The notes beneath the pieces are model-generated. The model was given only the letters and a program-made list of their open reading frames with translations. It searched no databases and was not told where the DNA came from. Of a stretch of 64,000 bases of DNA, positions 1 to 8,999 are shown one piece after another. The DNA comes from JAHEEL01 sp963715255. Its GTDB lineage: Bacteria > Actinomycetota > Acidimicrobiia > Spongiisociales > UBA5794. Position 1 is the first letter of the stretch. The number at the start of each line of letters is the position of its first letter. The stretch is taken from positions 310,001-374,000 of the forward strand of contig CAVQRN010000004.1 of assembly GCA_963715255.1 (NCBI GenBank), read 5' to 3'. The translations under genes and the position numbers were made by a program.

Positions 1-514
1 CGCCGCGTTCTTCGAGACGGTCGAGCACGAGTCCGGCAGCGCCGTCGAGATCGATTCCGACATATCCGCTCTCGGTCGTGGCGATGTCACCTTCGAGGAC
101 TCCGATGAATGCCGTATGCGTTGCTCTGAGCCCGGTCGTCCACACCTTCGTGAACGCGTCGGATTCGACGAGTTCCTTCGTCGTCTCGAAGACGAACTCC
201 TGTGTGAACTCCACGAGCTTCGGCGCGAGGAATCCGAGTTGGTCTGGGAGTGCGTCGGCCACACGCTGCTCGATCGCCGTGCCTTGCTCGAGCGCCTCGG
301 CCGCGTGCACAGCGATCGCGGTCGAGATGGCCGGATCCTTCGGGAGGGGAGCGAGGCTCTCGACGAAGTTGTCGGTGTCGAATATCCGGTCGTGCAGCCA
401 GTACGTATCGACCGAGATCGACACCAGGATGGCGGCGATCACGGCGAGGGTGATCCCGATGAAGGCTGAGGTCCTGCCTCGTCGTTCGGTCTGCCCTCGG
501 AGACCTTCGGTCAT
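1..514 (-). CDS. Actinobacterial membrane protein, 3' end outside window
   Basis: The minus strand is open from an ATG at 514 to the window edge, giving at least 171 residues. A charged N-terminus (RGQTERRGR) leads into one hydrophobic segment at about residues 18-35. A soluble stretch follows with the pattern D-R-I-F-D-T-D-N-F-V-E-S-L-A-P-L-P-K-D-P. This resembles a widespread actinobacterial integral membrane family of unknown function, in which a single helix precedes a 'tD-yv-tvaPLa-DP' motif. It starts 22 bases downstream of the peroxiredoxin stop, so the two may be cotranscribed. The family assignment is from memory. The missing 3' part would show whether a second helix exists. Confidence 0.65.
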   Translation of the reverse strand, partial: MTEGLRGQTERRGRTSAFIGITLAVIAAILVSISVDTYWLHDRIFDTDNFVESLAPLPKDPAISTAIAVHAAEALEQGTAIEQRVADALPDQLGFLAPKLVEFTQEFVFETTKELVESDAFTKVWTTGLRATHTAFIGVLEGDIATTESGYVGIDLDGAAGLVLDRLEERG

Positions 515-535
515 CGATATCCCCCGGTGGTTCCG

Positions 536-997
536 CTAGCCGATCTGGCCAAGCGCCGTGACATACTCTTCGAACTCGCGCGGCGTGCCGAGAGAACCGC
601 TATCGACGATGGAGCGGACGAGTCCGTCTTCATCGAGGACGAACGTCATGCGGTTCGCCCCACCGACGGCATCGTTGAACGCTCCGTAGGCGGTGGCCAC
701 GACGCCGTGTGGCCAGAAATCGGAGAGGACGGGGAAGGTGAAGCCGTTCTCGTCGGACCACTTCTTTGCCACGGGCACCGCGTGGCACGTGATGATGACG
801 ACATTGGCATCGAGATCGGCGAGCGTCGCCAGCTGATCGCGGATTGCGCAGCCCTCGTTGTCGCAGTAGCCGGTGAACGGGAACGGGATGAAGACGATCA
901 GGCTCTTCTTGCCCTTGAGATCATCGAGGGTGACCGTGTTCTTGTCCTGGTCGGTGAGAGAGAAGGTGGGAGCGGCGGATCCGACGGCGACCGACAT
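536..997 (-). CDS. bcp: Peroxiredoxin, Bcp/AhpE-like
   Basis: A 153-residue thioredoxin-fold peroxidase that reduces hydroperoxides in the cytoplasm. The active-site signature P-F-P-F-T-G-Y-C contains the PxxxTxxC peroxidatic motif with Cys45. A second cysteine at position 50 (C-D-N-E-G-C) gives the Cys45/Cys50 spacing known from the Bcp/PrxQ type, so an intramolecular disulfide is possible. The length matches the family. The start is well placed: AAGGAGA lies just upstream of the ATG at 997. The upstream gap holds a short tandem repeat. AhpE, which lacks the Cys50 partner, is the main alternative name. Confidence 0.9.
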   Translation of the reverse strand: MSVAVGSAAPTFSLTDQDKNTVTLDDLKGKKSLIVFIPFPFTGYCDNEGCAIRDQLATLADLDANVVIITCHAVPVAKKWSDENGFTFPVLSDFWPHGVVATAYGAFNDAVGGANRMTFVLDEDGLVRSIVDSGSLGTPREFEEYVTALGQIG

Positions 998-1041
998 TGG
1001 AGATTCTCCTTGAGTTGTGCACTACGAAACCTACTGCAATG

Positions 1042-1089
1042 AGTAGAGCAGTAGAGCAGTAGAGCAGTAGAGCAGTAGAGCAGTAGAGC
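1042..1089. repeat. Six tandem copies of an 8-bp unit (agtagagc)
   Basis: Six perfect head-to-tail copies of the 8-mer AGTAGAGC lie between the peroxiredoxin start and the end of the next gene. Degenerate GGCTACTC-like copies follow up to about 1125. It is noncoding and may be a variable-number repeat. The 8-bp period is not a multiple of three, and there are no spacers, so it is not a CRISPR array. Confidence 0.9.
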
Positions 1090-1137
1090 ACCGGTACCCG
1101 GCTACTCGGCTACTCCGCTACCCAGCCACCCACATAC

Positions 1138-2283
1138 TCAAATCTCGAAGATGTCCATCAACACTCGCGCTGCCCAGCCCACCGGATCCGTCAACTCGGC
1201 CAGGTGCGGGAGGTTCTCGGGCTCTTCCCACACACGCTCGAGAGCAGACTCGCCCCACCGTTGCTCGACTTCGGAGCAGAACGCGGCGGCGTCGCCGGCT
1301 CGATGCCGCTGAAGCTCGAGACCGATCACCTGTTGGAGCGACTGCTCGGTCTGGTCGGGCTCGGATCGGCGGCGGGCGTTCGCCGCCTCGATTCGATCGA
1401 GATCCGGCAGAACATCGGCCCCGGCCTTGCGGACCAGGTAGTCGCCGTAGCCTTCGATGTACGCGGTGAACGATTGGATCGACGCGAGGCGCTCCGGATC
1501 CGACGTGCCCTTCAAGAGAGCGGGAGCCGAGGCTCCTTCTTCGCCGAGCAGTTCACGGATCCGATCCGGGTCTTCGAGCGCACCGATCTGGCCCATAACA
1601 TCGGATAGATCGAGTTCGACGGTCTCGTAGAAGGCCGCGACCACGGATACGAAGTGGCCCCGAAGCCACTCGATCTTCATGAGCCGATGGAAGAGCATCT
1701 CATGAAGTGCGGCCCACAACCGGACCTGGCGCGGATCGACCGCCGCCTCGAACGCGAATGCCTCGACGTTCGGAACAATCAGATACGGCTGATCGCGGTC
1801 GACAGCCGGGATCCCGGTGTCGAACTGACCCAGGACACGGTGAGCCATGAACCCGACCATCGTGCCGGCCTGCATGCCGAGAAGCGCCGGACCGAGGGGC
1901 TGGAGTATCGCTCCCATCTGGCCAAACGATTCGGCGCCCGGGAGCTGTCCGAAGCCACCGGTGAGTTTGTCTCCGAGGGGCTCGATGAGGATGCGGAAGG
2001 TCTGTTCGTTGTCCAGGGCCCAGGTTGCGCGGTCGGTAGGGTTGAGCTCTCCGGGGGACGGTGCCGGCAAGTCCGTCGTGGCCTGGATTCGCAACTCGGC
2101 CACGTGGGCGAGCTCCCGGTACTCCTCTGCGATGCTCGGCTCGATCGGTTCCCGCTCTCCTGCGAGGTTCTTCGTCAACTCCCTCGCGAGCTTCCAGTTG
2201 ACCGGTCCCGACGACTGGAACATGCGGAACATCTGGGCGAAGAGATCATCGCCGTCACCGCTGAACGGAAGATCACCCGCCAC
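1138..2283 (-). CDS. DUF2342-family zinc-protease-like protein
   Basis: A 381-residue protein matching the actinobacterial 'putative hydrolase / zinc-dependent metalloprotease' family DUF2342 in length and in the landmarks G-Q-F-D-T-G, N-V-E-A-F and E-W-L-R. Where relatives carry an HExxH-like or E-A-A-H-x-R motif, this protein reads A-L-H-E-M-L-F-H-R-L. The second histidine is therefore one position further along, and zinc binding is uncertain. The ATG overlaps the stop of the upstream HtrA gene by 11 bases, indicating translational coupling. The family function is not established. Confidence 0.75.
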   Translation of the reverse strand: MAGDLPFSGDGDDLFAQMFRMFQSSGPVNWKLARELTKNLAGEREPIEPSIAEEYRELAHVAELRIQATTDLPAPSPGELNPTDRATWALDNEQTFRILIEPLGDKLTGGFGQLPGAESFGQMGAILQPLGPALLGMQAGTMVGFMAHRVLGQFDTGIPAVDRDQPYLIVPNVEAFAFEAAVDPRQVRLWAALHEMLFHRLMKIEWLRGHFVSVVAAFYETVELDLSDVMGQIGALEDPDRIRELLGEEGASAPALLKGTSDPERLASIQSFTAYIEGYGDYLVRKAGADVLPDLDRIEAANARRRSEPDQTEQSLQQVIGLELQRHRAGDAAAFCSEVEQRWGESALERVWEEPENLPHLAELTDPVGWAARVLMDIFEI

Positions 2284-3613
2284 CGGGGGTCTCTTCGTCG
2301 ATGATCGGTGCAGGATCCTCCGGCCGCTCGTCCAGAATCAGACCGGCAGTAATCGGCTCACCATCCCGTAGCACGGTGACGGTGATCTCGTCCCCCACGT
2401 GATAGAGGCGGAGCACAATGACGAGATCCTCCATCGTTGTGATCGCAGTTCCCTCGACCGATACGATGACGTCGTCTGCCACGAACCCGGCTTCTCCTGC
2501 GGCAGATCCCTCTTCGCCATCCCAGAGTTGGGCGATTTCGGCGCCCGAAGGAGTGAGCGCGCCATCGTCCGCCATCTCGACGTGGTCGGCGCCGTAGATG
2601 CCGATGAAACTGTGGCGGACCGTTCCCGTCTCGATGATCTCGTCGGTGATGCGTCGCACGAGTTCAACAGGGATCGCGTATCCGATGCCCTCGGCGCCGC
2701 CGCGGCCAACGCCAATGGCCGACGTGATTCCGATGAGGCTTCCCTGGGCGTCCACGAGAGCGCCCCCGCTCGATCCCGAGGTGATGGGCGCGTCGGTCTG
2801 GAGCATCCCGTACAGCGCCGCCTGATCGCCGAATTCGACCGTGCGGGAGAGTGCGGAAATCACACCGGTGGTCAGGGAAGCGCCGCCGACCTGACCGAGT
2901 GGGTTCCCGACGGCGACGGCGAACTGTCCGATCGTCAGATCGTCCGTGGATCCGAAATCGATCGGCGGAAGGTCCTGGACGTCGACCTTCAACACGGCGA
3001 GATCGGTGTACGAGTCGCTGCCCACGATCTCGGTGTCGTATGTGCGTCCGTCCTCGAGCACGATCCGTGCCACGGTCGCGTCCTCGACCACGTGGTGGTT
3101 GGTGACGATGTACCCCCCGTCCAGGATGACGCCCGAGCCGCTCCCGGTGAGGGTCAGGACGCTCTCTTCGAGAGTGCCGACTTCGACGGTCACGACGGAC
3201 GGAAGGACCTTGACGGCGACAGCCTCGGCGACATCGAGATCCCCGCCGTTGGCGATGATCTCGTTGGTGACCTGCTGGACCACGGTGGTTCCAGGAGTTG
3301 TGGTTGTCGGTGCTGCTGCCACGACCGTGTCGGTTGAGAACAGGCCCAGGAGAGCGAGAATGCCGACGACGGCGGCGGCGCCGAGTACTGCAGAGATGAA
3401 GGCGACCACACCGGTCGAGATGTGCCCGCGGGTCTCTGTCTCCGGTGCTTGACGTTCCACGGGTTCGGGGACCCGCTGCGAAGCGACCGGCGGCACGTTC
3501 CATGGGGTCAGATACGACCCCGGTCCCGAGTCATCCGGCCGAGCCTCTGGTGGCTCTGGTGTATTGCCATGGGTAATGTCGTCCACGGAGCCGATTGTAT
3601 GCCCCCACACCAC
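2273..3613 (-). CDS. HtrA/DegQ-type serine protease with PDZ domain
   Basis: A 446-residue membrane-anchored trypsin-like protease. Reading order: a proline-rich cytoplasmic tail, one transmembrane helix at about 75-97 (V-A-F-I-S-A-V-L-G-A-A), then the protease domain. The triad is visible: His in T-N-H-H-V-V, Asp in Y-T-D-L-A-V-L, Ser in S-G-S-S-G-G-A-L. A C-terminal PDZ domain (about 345-430) contains A-G-F-V-A-D-D-V-I-V-S-V. Such proteins degrade misfolded envelope proteins. The start is uncertain: the first GTG is at 3613, with further in-frame GTGs at 3610 and 3586. The longest form overlaps the divergent moaE start. It is coupled to the DUF2342 gene downstream. Confidence 0.9.
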   Translation of the reverse strand: MVWGHTIGSVDDITHGNTPEPPEARPDDSGPGSYLTPWNVPPVASQRVPEPVERQAPETETRGHISTGVVAFISAVLGAAAVVGILALLGLFSTDTVVAAAPTTTTPGTTVVQQVTNEIIANGGDLDVAEAVAVKVLPSVVTVEVGTLEESVLTLTGSGSGVILDGGYIVTNHHVVEDATVARIVLEDGRTYDTEIVGSDSYTDLAVLKVDVQDLPPIDFGSTDDLTIGQFAVAVGNPLGQVGGASLTTGVISALSRTVEFGDQAALYGMLQTDAPITSGSSGGALVDAQGSLIGITSAIGVGRGGAEGIGYAIPVELVRRITDEIIETGTVRHSFIGIYGADHVEMADDGALTPSGAEIAQLWDGEEGSAAGEAGFVADDVIVSVEGTAITTMEDLVIVLRLYHVGDEITVTVLRDGEPITAGLILDERPEDPAPIIDEETPGGG

Positions 3614-4054
3614 CTATCCCCGCAGTCAGATCTGATCGCCGTATCACGCGATCCGGTCGATCCTTCCGCGATTGTCGCTGCGGTCTCCGCACCGGAGGCC
3701 GGTGCGGTCGTGCTGTTCGTTGGGACCGTGCGTGATCACTCGCCGGGACGGACCGACGTGACGCATCTCGAGTACGAGGCCTACGACGAGCAGGTCGTAG
3801 ACAAGATCGCGGAGGTCGTCGCCGAAGTACGGGATCGCTGGCCGGTTCGGAGAGTGGCGGCGATCCACCGTGTCGGCGAACTCAGAGTCGGTGAAATCTC
3901 GATCGCCGTCGCCGTCTCGTCACCACACCGGGGTGACGCGTTCGAAGCGGGGCGCTATCTCATCGACGAAGTCAAGGCCCGAGCGCCGATCTGGAAGAAG
4001 GAACACTGGTCGGGCGGTGCCGAATGGGTGAGGGAGGATCTCCATCACTCGTGA
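3599..4054 (+). CDS. moaE: Molybdopterin synthase catalytic subunit MoaE
   Basis: A 151-residue protein that, with MoaD, puts the dithiolene sulfurs into precursor Z during molybdenum cofactor synthesis. Family landmarks are intact: G-T-V-R-D-H-S near residue 42, L-E-Y-E-A-Y, R-V-G-E-L, the S-S-P-H-R segment, and the C-terminal catalytic stretch P-I-W-K-K-E-H-W. The ATG at 3599 was chosen because homology begins shortly after it. The reading frame is open further upstream, but there it overlaps HtrA. No moaD lies nearby. Confidence 0.92.
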   Translation: MPPHHLSPQSDLIAVSRDPVDPSAIVAAVSAPEAGAVVLFVGTVRDHSPGRTDVTHLEYEAYDEQVVDKIAEVVAEVRDRWPVRRVAAIHRVGELRVGEISIAVAVSSPHRGDAFEAGRYLIDEVKARAPIWKKEHWSGGAEWVREDLHHS

Positions 4055-4082
4055 TGCAACCCGGGATGCCGATCGGGAGATC

Positions 4083-4652
4083 TTGGTCCGACTGCTCGAC
4101 GATCCGCTGCCGTATCTCAGCCACGACGAAGCGGCAGTGCGGCGACTCGCGATCTCGGCGTGTGTTGCCTCCGGCCTCGGCGGCGACTCGGTTGATGAGA
4201 TCTGCCGTCTCGCCATCGAAGACGAAGACGGTGCGGTTCGAGCGATGGCCGCGGAGGCGCTCGGTGGCACTGGAGTGGAGTGCGCGGATGTTCTCGCACG
4301 CGGCCGCCACGATGACGATCCCCGCGTCGTCGAGGCGGTCGCCACGGCGTACGGCGAGCGTCGCGATCCGTCGGCCGTGACGTGGCTCATTGAACTCGCG
4401 TCGACCGAGGGAGACCGGGCGGGCAGGGAGGCGGCGGTCGCAGCGCTCGGAGCGATCGGGGACGAAGCGGCGCTATCGACGCTGCTCGAACTCGTCGCCG
4501 CATCTCCACCCCAGGTTCGGCGGCGCGCGGTCGTTGCTCTGACCGTCTTCGACGACCCGGCCGTCGAACCGGCGATTCGCGCGGCGGCGAGAGACCGCAA
4601 CCCTTCGGTCCGCGAGGCCGCAGAGATGGTCGTCGGACGCCAACCCGGCTAA
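4083..4652 (+). CDS. HEAT-repeat protein
   Basis: About 189 residues made almost entirely of degenerate HEAT/PBS-lyase-like helical repeats, each ending in patterns such as V-R-x-x-A-x-x-A-L (for example A-V-R-A-M-A-A-E-A-L and V-R-R-R-A-V-V-A-L). These are protein-interaction scaffolds without a predictable partner. Start choice is weak. The only conventional codon is TTG at 4083, while the frame is open from 4032 and carries a strong GGGAGGA before an ATC at 4044. It follows moaE by 28 bases and may share its transcript. Confidence 0.7.
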   Translation: MVRLLDDPLPYLSHDEAAVRRLAISACVASGLGGDSVDEICRLAIEDEDGAVRAMAAEALGGTGVECADVLARGRHDDDPRVVEAVATAYGERRDPSAVTWLIELASTEGDRAGREAAVAALGAIGDEAALSTLLELVAASPPQVRRRAVVALTVFDDPAVEPAIRAAARDRNPSVREAAEMVVGRQPG

Positions 4653-4845
4653 CGCCCGGTACCCAGGGTTGGTGTCCCCATATGCGGCGCTGTGGGCCCG
4701 CGGAACGGAGTACTTGGTGAATCGCGAGCGGTGAGCGCCACTAGCCAGAGCGGCAACCCCGGGTGTGCGCCCCGCGGGCCCGTGCAGGCAGCCATTCAAA
4801 TCTCTAAAGTACCGCGGCATCCGACTATCGGGAGGGAGCGGAGCG

Positions 4846-6723
4846 GTGACGACGACGCTCGAACGCGTGGGTGAACCCGATCTCTCCGGTGCGTACCGCA
4901 CCGTTTCCATGATGGTGCGCGAGCGGTCCCACTCCACCCCCGATTCTGTTGCGATGCGCGACAAGGATTTTGGAATCTGGCAGGAGCGGACCTGGTCAGA
5001 GCTCTGGGAAGAGATCGTCATCGCAGCACACGGGCTGCTCGCTCTCGGAATGCAGCGCGGCGACGTCGTTTCCATCCACTCCGAAGACCGTCCCGAATGG
5101 GTGATCGTCGACCTCGCAGCCGTCGCCATCCGGGCGATGTCGACGGGGCTGTACCCGACCAATCCGATGACCGAGGTTCGGTACCTCGTCAACGACTCCG
5201 GTGCAAAGGTCCACCTCGCCGAAGACCAGGAACAGGTCGACAAAGTGGTTGAGGCGGGTCCGGACGCCTTCCCAAATCTCAAGACGATCATCTACCTCGA
5301 ACCACGCGGCCTCCGCTCGTACAACGACGACCGACTCATGTCCTGGGAAGACTTCAAGGAACTCGGCCGGGCGCATCGCGAGGAGCATCCCGGCACCGTC
5401 GCCGCGACCATGGCTGAAGCCCGTCCGGACGACATCGTCACGCTGGTCTACACGTCGGGGACGACCGGGCCGCCGAAGGGGGCGATGCTCAGCAACGAGA
5501 ACGCCACCTTCGCGATCGAGAAGCTCATCCTTGCCGAAGACCGTACGGCCGACGGCAAGATGCCCGGTCCTCACGACATGGTCCTCACCTACCTCCCGCT
5601 CGGGCACATCGCAGAACGGATCATGTCGACCTGGACGATGTGTTCATCCGGCGTGGTGCTCAACTTCGCAGAGTCGATCGAGACCGTGCAGATCAACCTC
5701 CAGGAGATTCAGCCGACGCTATTCTTCGCGGTGCCGCGCATCTGGGAGAAGATCCACGCCACGATCCTCATCAAGTTGGACGACGCGTCATTCCTGAAGC
5801 GGCTCGTGAACGCGCTCGGCTACAAACTAGCCGCCTACATCGGCCGGAGCCGCGTCCAGAACGCTGGCAACTACACGATCGGTGCCCGTCTCGCCTACTG
5901 GGTCGGCAACCCGCTGATGTTTCGTGCGCTCAAGGAACGTGTCGGACTCCGACGCTGCCGATGGGCCGGGACGAGTGCCGCACCCATCGCGCCGGAGGTC
6001 ATCGAGTTCTTCATGGGCTTCGGTGTCCCGATGGTCGAGTTGTACGGGATGACCGAGAACGCTGCCGTCGCGACGCTCAACTTCCACGGCCGGAACAAGG
6101 TCGGGACCGTCGGTGAACCGTACCCGGGTGCGGAACTTCGCCTCGACGAGAAGACCGGTGAGATCCAGACCAAACACGGCGGGAACTTCCTCGGCTACTG
6201 GAACAATCCGGAGGCGACGGCCGAGATCTTGACCGACGACGGGTGGTTGATGACCGGCGACGTCGGCGTGTGGGTTGACGGAACCCATCTCAAGATCATC
6301 GACCGTATCAAGCACATCATCATCACGTCCGGCGGGAAGAACATCTCTCCGTCCGAGATCGAGAGCAGTCTCAAGACCTCGCCGTTCATCAAGGAAGCGA
6401 TGGTGATCGGCGACGGGCGGAAGTTCCTGACGGCCCTGATCGCCATCGAATACGACGTCGTCGGGAACTGGGCGCTGTCGAAGCGGATCCCCTATACGAC
6501 GTACCGGGATCTGTCGGAGAAACCCGAGGTCATCGAGTTGGTGCAAGGCCTTGTCAACAAAACCAACGAGAAATTCGCCAGGGTCGAGCAGATCAAGAAA
6601 TTCCGGATGATCCCGAAAGAGCTCGACCACGAAGATGGCGACCTGACGGCCACGCAGAAGATCAAGCGCAAGACGATGGAGGACACGTTCTCCGACCTGG
6701 TCGCGGAGATGTACGCATCGTGA
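4846..6723 (+). CDS. Long-chain acyl-CoA synthetase (AMP-forming)
   Basis: A 625-residue adenylate-forming enzyme that activates a carboxylic acid to its acyl-CoA with ATP. Motifs in order: Y-T-S-G-T-T-G-P-P-K-G (phosphate loop), Y-G-M-T-E-N (adenine pocket), W-L-M-T-G-D-V-G, and the hinge and C-terminal G-G-K-N-I-S-P-S-E-I-E. The sequence is of the long-chain FadD15-like branch. The GTG at 4846 was chosen over the upstream GTG at 4765 because GGGAGGGAGCGGAGC sits directly before it and homology starts soon after. Its stop overlaps the LivH start. Coupling to a Liv-type importer suggests the enzyme activates what the importer delivers, which is inference. Confidence 0.9.
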   Translation: MTTTLERVGEPDLSGAYRTVSMMVRERSHSTPDSVAMRDKDFGIWQERTWSELWEEIVIAAHGLLALGMQRGDVVSIHSEDRPEWVIVDLAAVAIRAMSTGLYPTNPMTEVRYLVNDSGAKVHLAEDQEQVDKVVEAGPDAFPNLKTIIYLEPRGLRSYNDDRLMSWEDFKELGRAHREEHPGTVAATMAEARPDDIVTLVYTSGTTGPPKGAMLSNENATFAIEKLILAEDRTADGKMPGPHDMVLTYLPLGHIAERIMSTWTMCSSGVVLNFAESIETVQINLQEIQPTLFFAVPRIWEKIHATILIKLDDASFLKRLVNALGYKLAAYIGRSRVQNAGNYTIGARLAYWVGNPLMFRALKERVGLRRCRWAGTSAAPIAPEVIEFFMGFGVPMVELYGMTENAAVATLNFHGRNKVGTVGEPYPGAELRLDEKTGEIQTKHGGNFLGYWNNPEATAEILTDDGWLMTGDVGVWVDGTHLKIIDRIKHIIITSGGKNISPSEIESSLKTSPFIKEAMVIGDGRKFLTALIAIEYDVVGNWALSKRIPYTTYRDLSEKPEVIELVQGLVNKTNEKFARVEQIKKFRMIPKELDHEDGDLTATQKIKRKTMEDTFSDLVAEMYAS

Positions 6724-7710
6724 TGCTCGATCTCCTCGTCTTCGCACAAGCCGGCGGCCAGGAGGCCGCCGACAAGTTTGCGAACGCGACGGCGAGCGGC
6801 ATCGCCCTGGGCGCCATCTACGCCTTGCTCGCCCTCGGTCTCGTCCTCATCTACAAAGCAACACAGGTCCTCAACTTCGCCCATGGTGCGATCGCCGCGC
6901 TAGGCGCCTTCTTCGCCGCGTACCTCGCCACCGTCATCAACTTCCCCGGGCGCCATGCAACGTTCCTGCCGACCACCGCGCAGTGGGTCCTCTCGGCGCT
7001 CGTTGCCGTTCTGGTCACCGCCGTCGTCGGTCTCGTTCTCGAGCGGCTTGCAATCCGCCCGATGATCGGCGAACCGCTGTTCTCGGTAGTGATGATCACG
7101 ATCGCTCTCGACATCGTCATACGAACGATCACTGACGACCTCATTGGCGCCAACCCGCGGCCGCTCGGCGATCCGTGGGGAGCAGACATCGTCAACATCG
7201 GGCCGGCGGTCGTCGCGAAGTCTGAGATTGCGACCGTCATTGTGACGATCATCTGTCTGATCGGTATCGCGTTGTTCTTTCGCTCCCGCTACGGCGTCGC
7301 GATGCGGGCTACCGCCTTCGACCAGGAAGCCGCGATGGCACAGGGCATCAGCGCAGGCCGGATCTTCGCGGATCGCGTGGGCGATCGGTGCGGGTCTTGC
7401 CGCCGCCGCCGGCATCTTCTCGTCGCTGTTCCCCCGCTCGTCGATTGGCGTCGGCAACACCACGGCGTTCTTTGCCTTTCGGGCGCTGCCTGCGATCGTC
7501 ATTGGCGGACTCGACTCGATCACAGGAGCCGTCGTCGGCGGATTCATCATCGGACTCGCCGAGTCGTATGCCGGTGCCTACATCACCGGTGCGACCTGGT
7601 CATTCCTTGGCCTCGGTTTCTCAGGTGTGATGCCCTACCTCGTCATGTTCGTGGTGCTGCTCGTGCGCCCCTACGGGTTGTTCGGAACGGAAGAGATCCG
7701 GCGCGTATGA
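6720..7710 (+). CDS. livH: Branched-chain amino acid-type ABC permease LivH (one frameshift)
   Basis: First membrane subunit of a Liv-type importer. It has about eight hydrophobic helices, beginning with A-S-G-I-A-L-G-A-I-Y-A-L and the family segment N-F-A-H-G-A-I-A. At about 7371 an extra G in GCGGATCG breaks the frame after G-R-I-F-A. Removing it restores I-A-W-A-I-G-A-G-L-A-A and the rest, down to R-P-Y-G-L-F-G-T-E-E-I-R-R-V and a TGA at 7708-7710. Without the correction the frame runs on into LivM and gives a false 741-residue fusion. The start is GTG 6720 or ATG 6723, overlapping the synthetase stop. Confidence 0.88.
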
Positions 7711-8945
7711 GGACTCGTCCCCGCCTCTACGTCTCGTACTCGTCGGAGATGTCGCTGCTGCCCACCTGGACCCAGAAGGTCGCGGCCCTGGTGTTTCTCG
7801 GTGTGCTCGCCCTTGTCCCGTTTGGCGTGATTCCCGGCCTTGGCTTTCTTACCGACAACGACTGGCTCAAGATCCTCAGTCGGGTTGCGATCTTTGCCAT
7901 CGGGGCACTCGGCCTTCACATTCTCTCCGGTCTCGCCGGCCAGGTCTCCCTGGGACACGCCTTCTTTGTCGGTATTGGTGCCTATACCGCTGCGGTCCTC
8001 GGTGGAGAGGTCGGTGAGTCGACCTGGGGTCTGGGGCTGCCCATCTGGATCTGGCTGCCTGCTGCAGGAATCGTCGCCGCGGCGATCGGTGCGCTCATTG
8101 CTCCGACGGCCGTGCGCGTCCGGGGCATCTACCTCGCGATTGTGACGCTCGGGCTGGTCTTCATCGGCGAGTGGATCTTCCGGAGCCTTCCGTTCATCAC
8201 CGGCGGAGCCCAGGCCGGCCGGAAGTTCCCGGGCTTCGAGTTTCGTATCTGGAAGGAGAGTTCCCCACTCGTTGACTTCACGACCGATAGCTCGTGGTTC
8301 GGGATCGAGATGACGGGCGAAGCCAAGACGTACCTTCTCATGCTGGTGTTCGTCGTCATCGCGGTGATCATCGCGAAGAACATCCAGCGGACCCGGATAG
8401 GGCGAGCCTTCATGTCGATCCGCGACCGGGATATCGCGGCCGAGGTCATGGGCGTTGCCGATGCGAAGAACAAGGTGCTCGCGTTTGCCCTCTCGTCTGG
8501 GTTCGCAGGGATCACGGGTGCGATCCTTGGGGCCTTCGTCGGCCGTCTCGTACCTGAAGGGTTCTCCTTGTTCATGTCGATCCAATTCGTCGCGATTCTG
8601 CTGATCGGTGGCATCGGCACCGTCAGCGGCACGCTCCTCGGTTCGGCGTTTGTCGTCCTTCTGCCGAGAATCGTGCAGGACTTCACCAGCCTGCTCGCAT
8701 CGACCGCCGAGTCGGGATCCGGCCTCCTGTCCTGGGTCGCCGGCATCTTCGTCTCAACGGGCCTCGACGATCCGGGGATCGTCTCCACGCTCCCCGGCAC
8801 GTCTCCGGGCCTCAACGTCGGACAGTTCAACCTGCTGTTGTACGGACTGCTCTTGATCGGCTTCCTGATCTTCGAGCCGCTCGGTCTCTTCGGCATCTGG
8901 ATCCGGATACGCAACTACTGGAAGTCGTGGCCATTCACCTACTAG
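7707..8945 (+). CDS. livM: Branched-chain amino acid-type ABC permease LivM
   Basis: Second membrane subunit, 412 residues, with about ten hydrophobic segments. Family landmarks include G-L-H-I-L-S-G-L-A-G-Q-V-S-L-G-H-A and R-V-R-G-I-Y-L-A-I-V-T-L-G, then the cytoplasmic loop R-T-R-I-G-R-A-F-M-S-I-R-D-R-D-I-A-A-E-V. The ATG overlaps the corrected livH stop (ATGA). It is slightly longer than E. coli LivM, with an inserted loop at about 240-265. It forms the channel with LivH. Confidence 0.9.
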   Translation: MRTRPRLYVSYSSEMSLLPTWTQKVAALVFLGVLALVPFGVIPGLGFLTDNDWLKILSRVAIFAIGALGLHILSGLAGQVSLGHAFFVGIGAYTAAVLGGEVGESTWGLGLPIWIWLPAAGIVAAAIGALIAPTAVRVRGIYLAIVTLGLVFIGEWIFRSLPFITGGAQAGRKFPGFEFRIWKESSPLVDFTTDSSWFGIEMTGEAKTYLLMLVFVVIAVIIAKNIQRTRIGRAFMSIRDRDIAAEVMGVADAKNKVLAFALSSGFAGITGAILGAFVGRLVPEGFSLFMSIQFVAILLIGGIGTVSGTLLGSAFVVLLPRIVQDFTSLLASTAESGSGLLSWVAGIFVSTGLDDPGIVSTLPGTSPGLNVGQFNLLLYGLLLIGFLIFEPLGLFGIWIRIRNYWKSWPFTY

Positions 8946-8999
8946 CAATCGCTCGATTGCCCCTGGCCAGGGCATGAGATCGGGCCGGAGGAGGAAATT

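Noticed and set aside
2399..3337. Long plus-strand frames antisense to HtrA, to the SDR/Gfo genes (23230-24249) and to iolD
   Set aside because: In G+C-rich DNA the antisense frames of real genes stay open. These translations are Arg/Asp/His-rich, without motifs or ribosome sites.
6720..8945. A single 741-residue fused LivH-LivM permease
   Set aside because: Residues between G-R-I-F-A and M-R-T-R-P are out-of-frame text rich in Arg and His. The correct LivH continuation and stop exist in the next frame, with an ATGA overlap to LivM.
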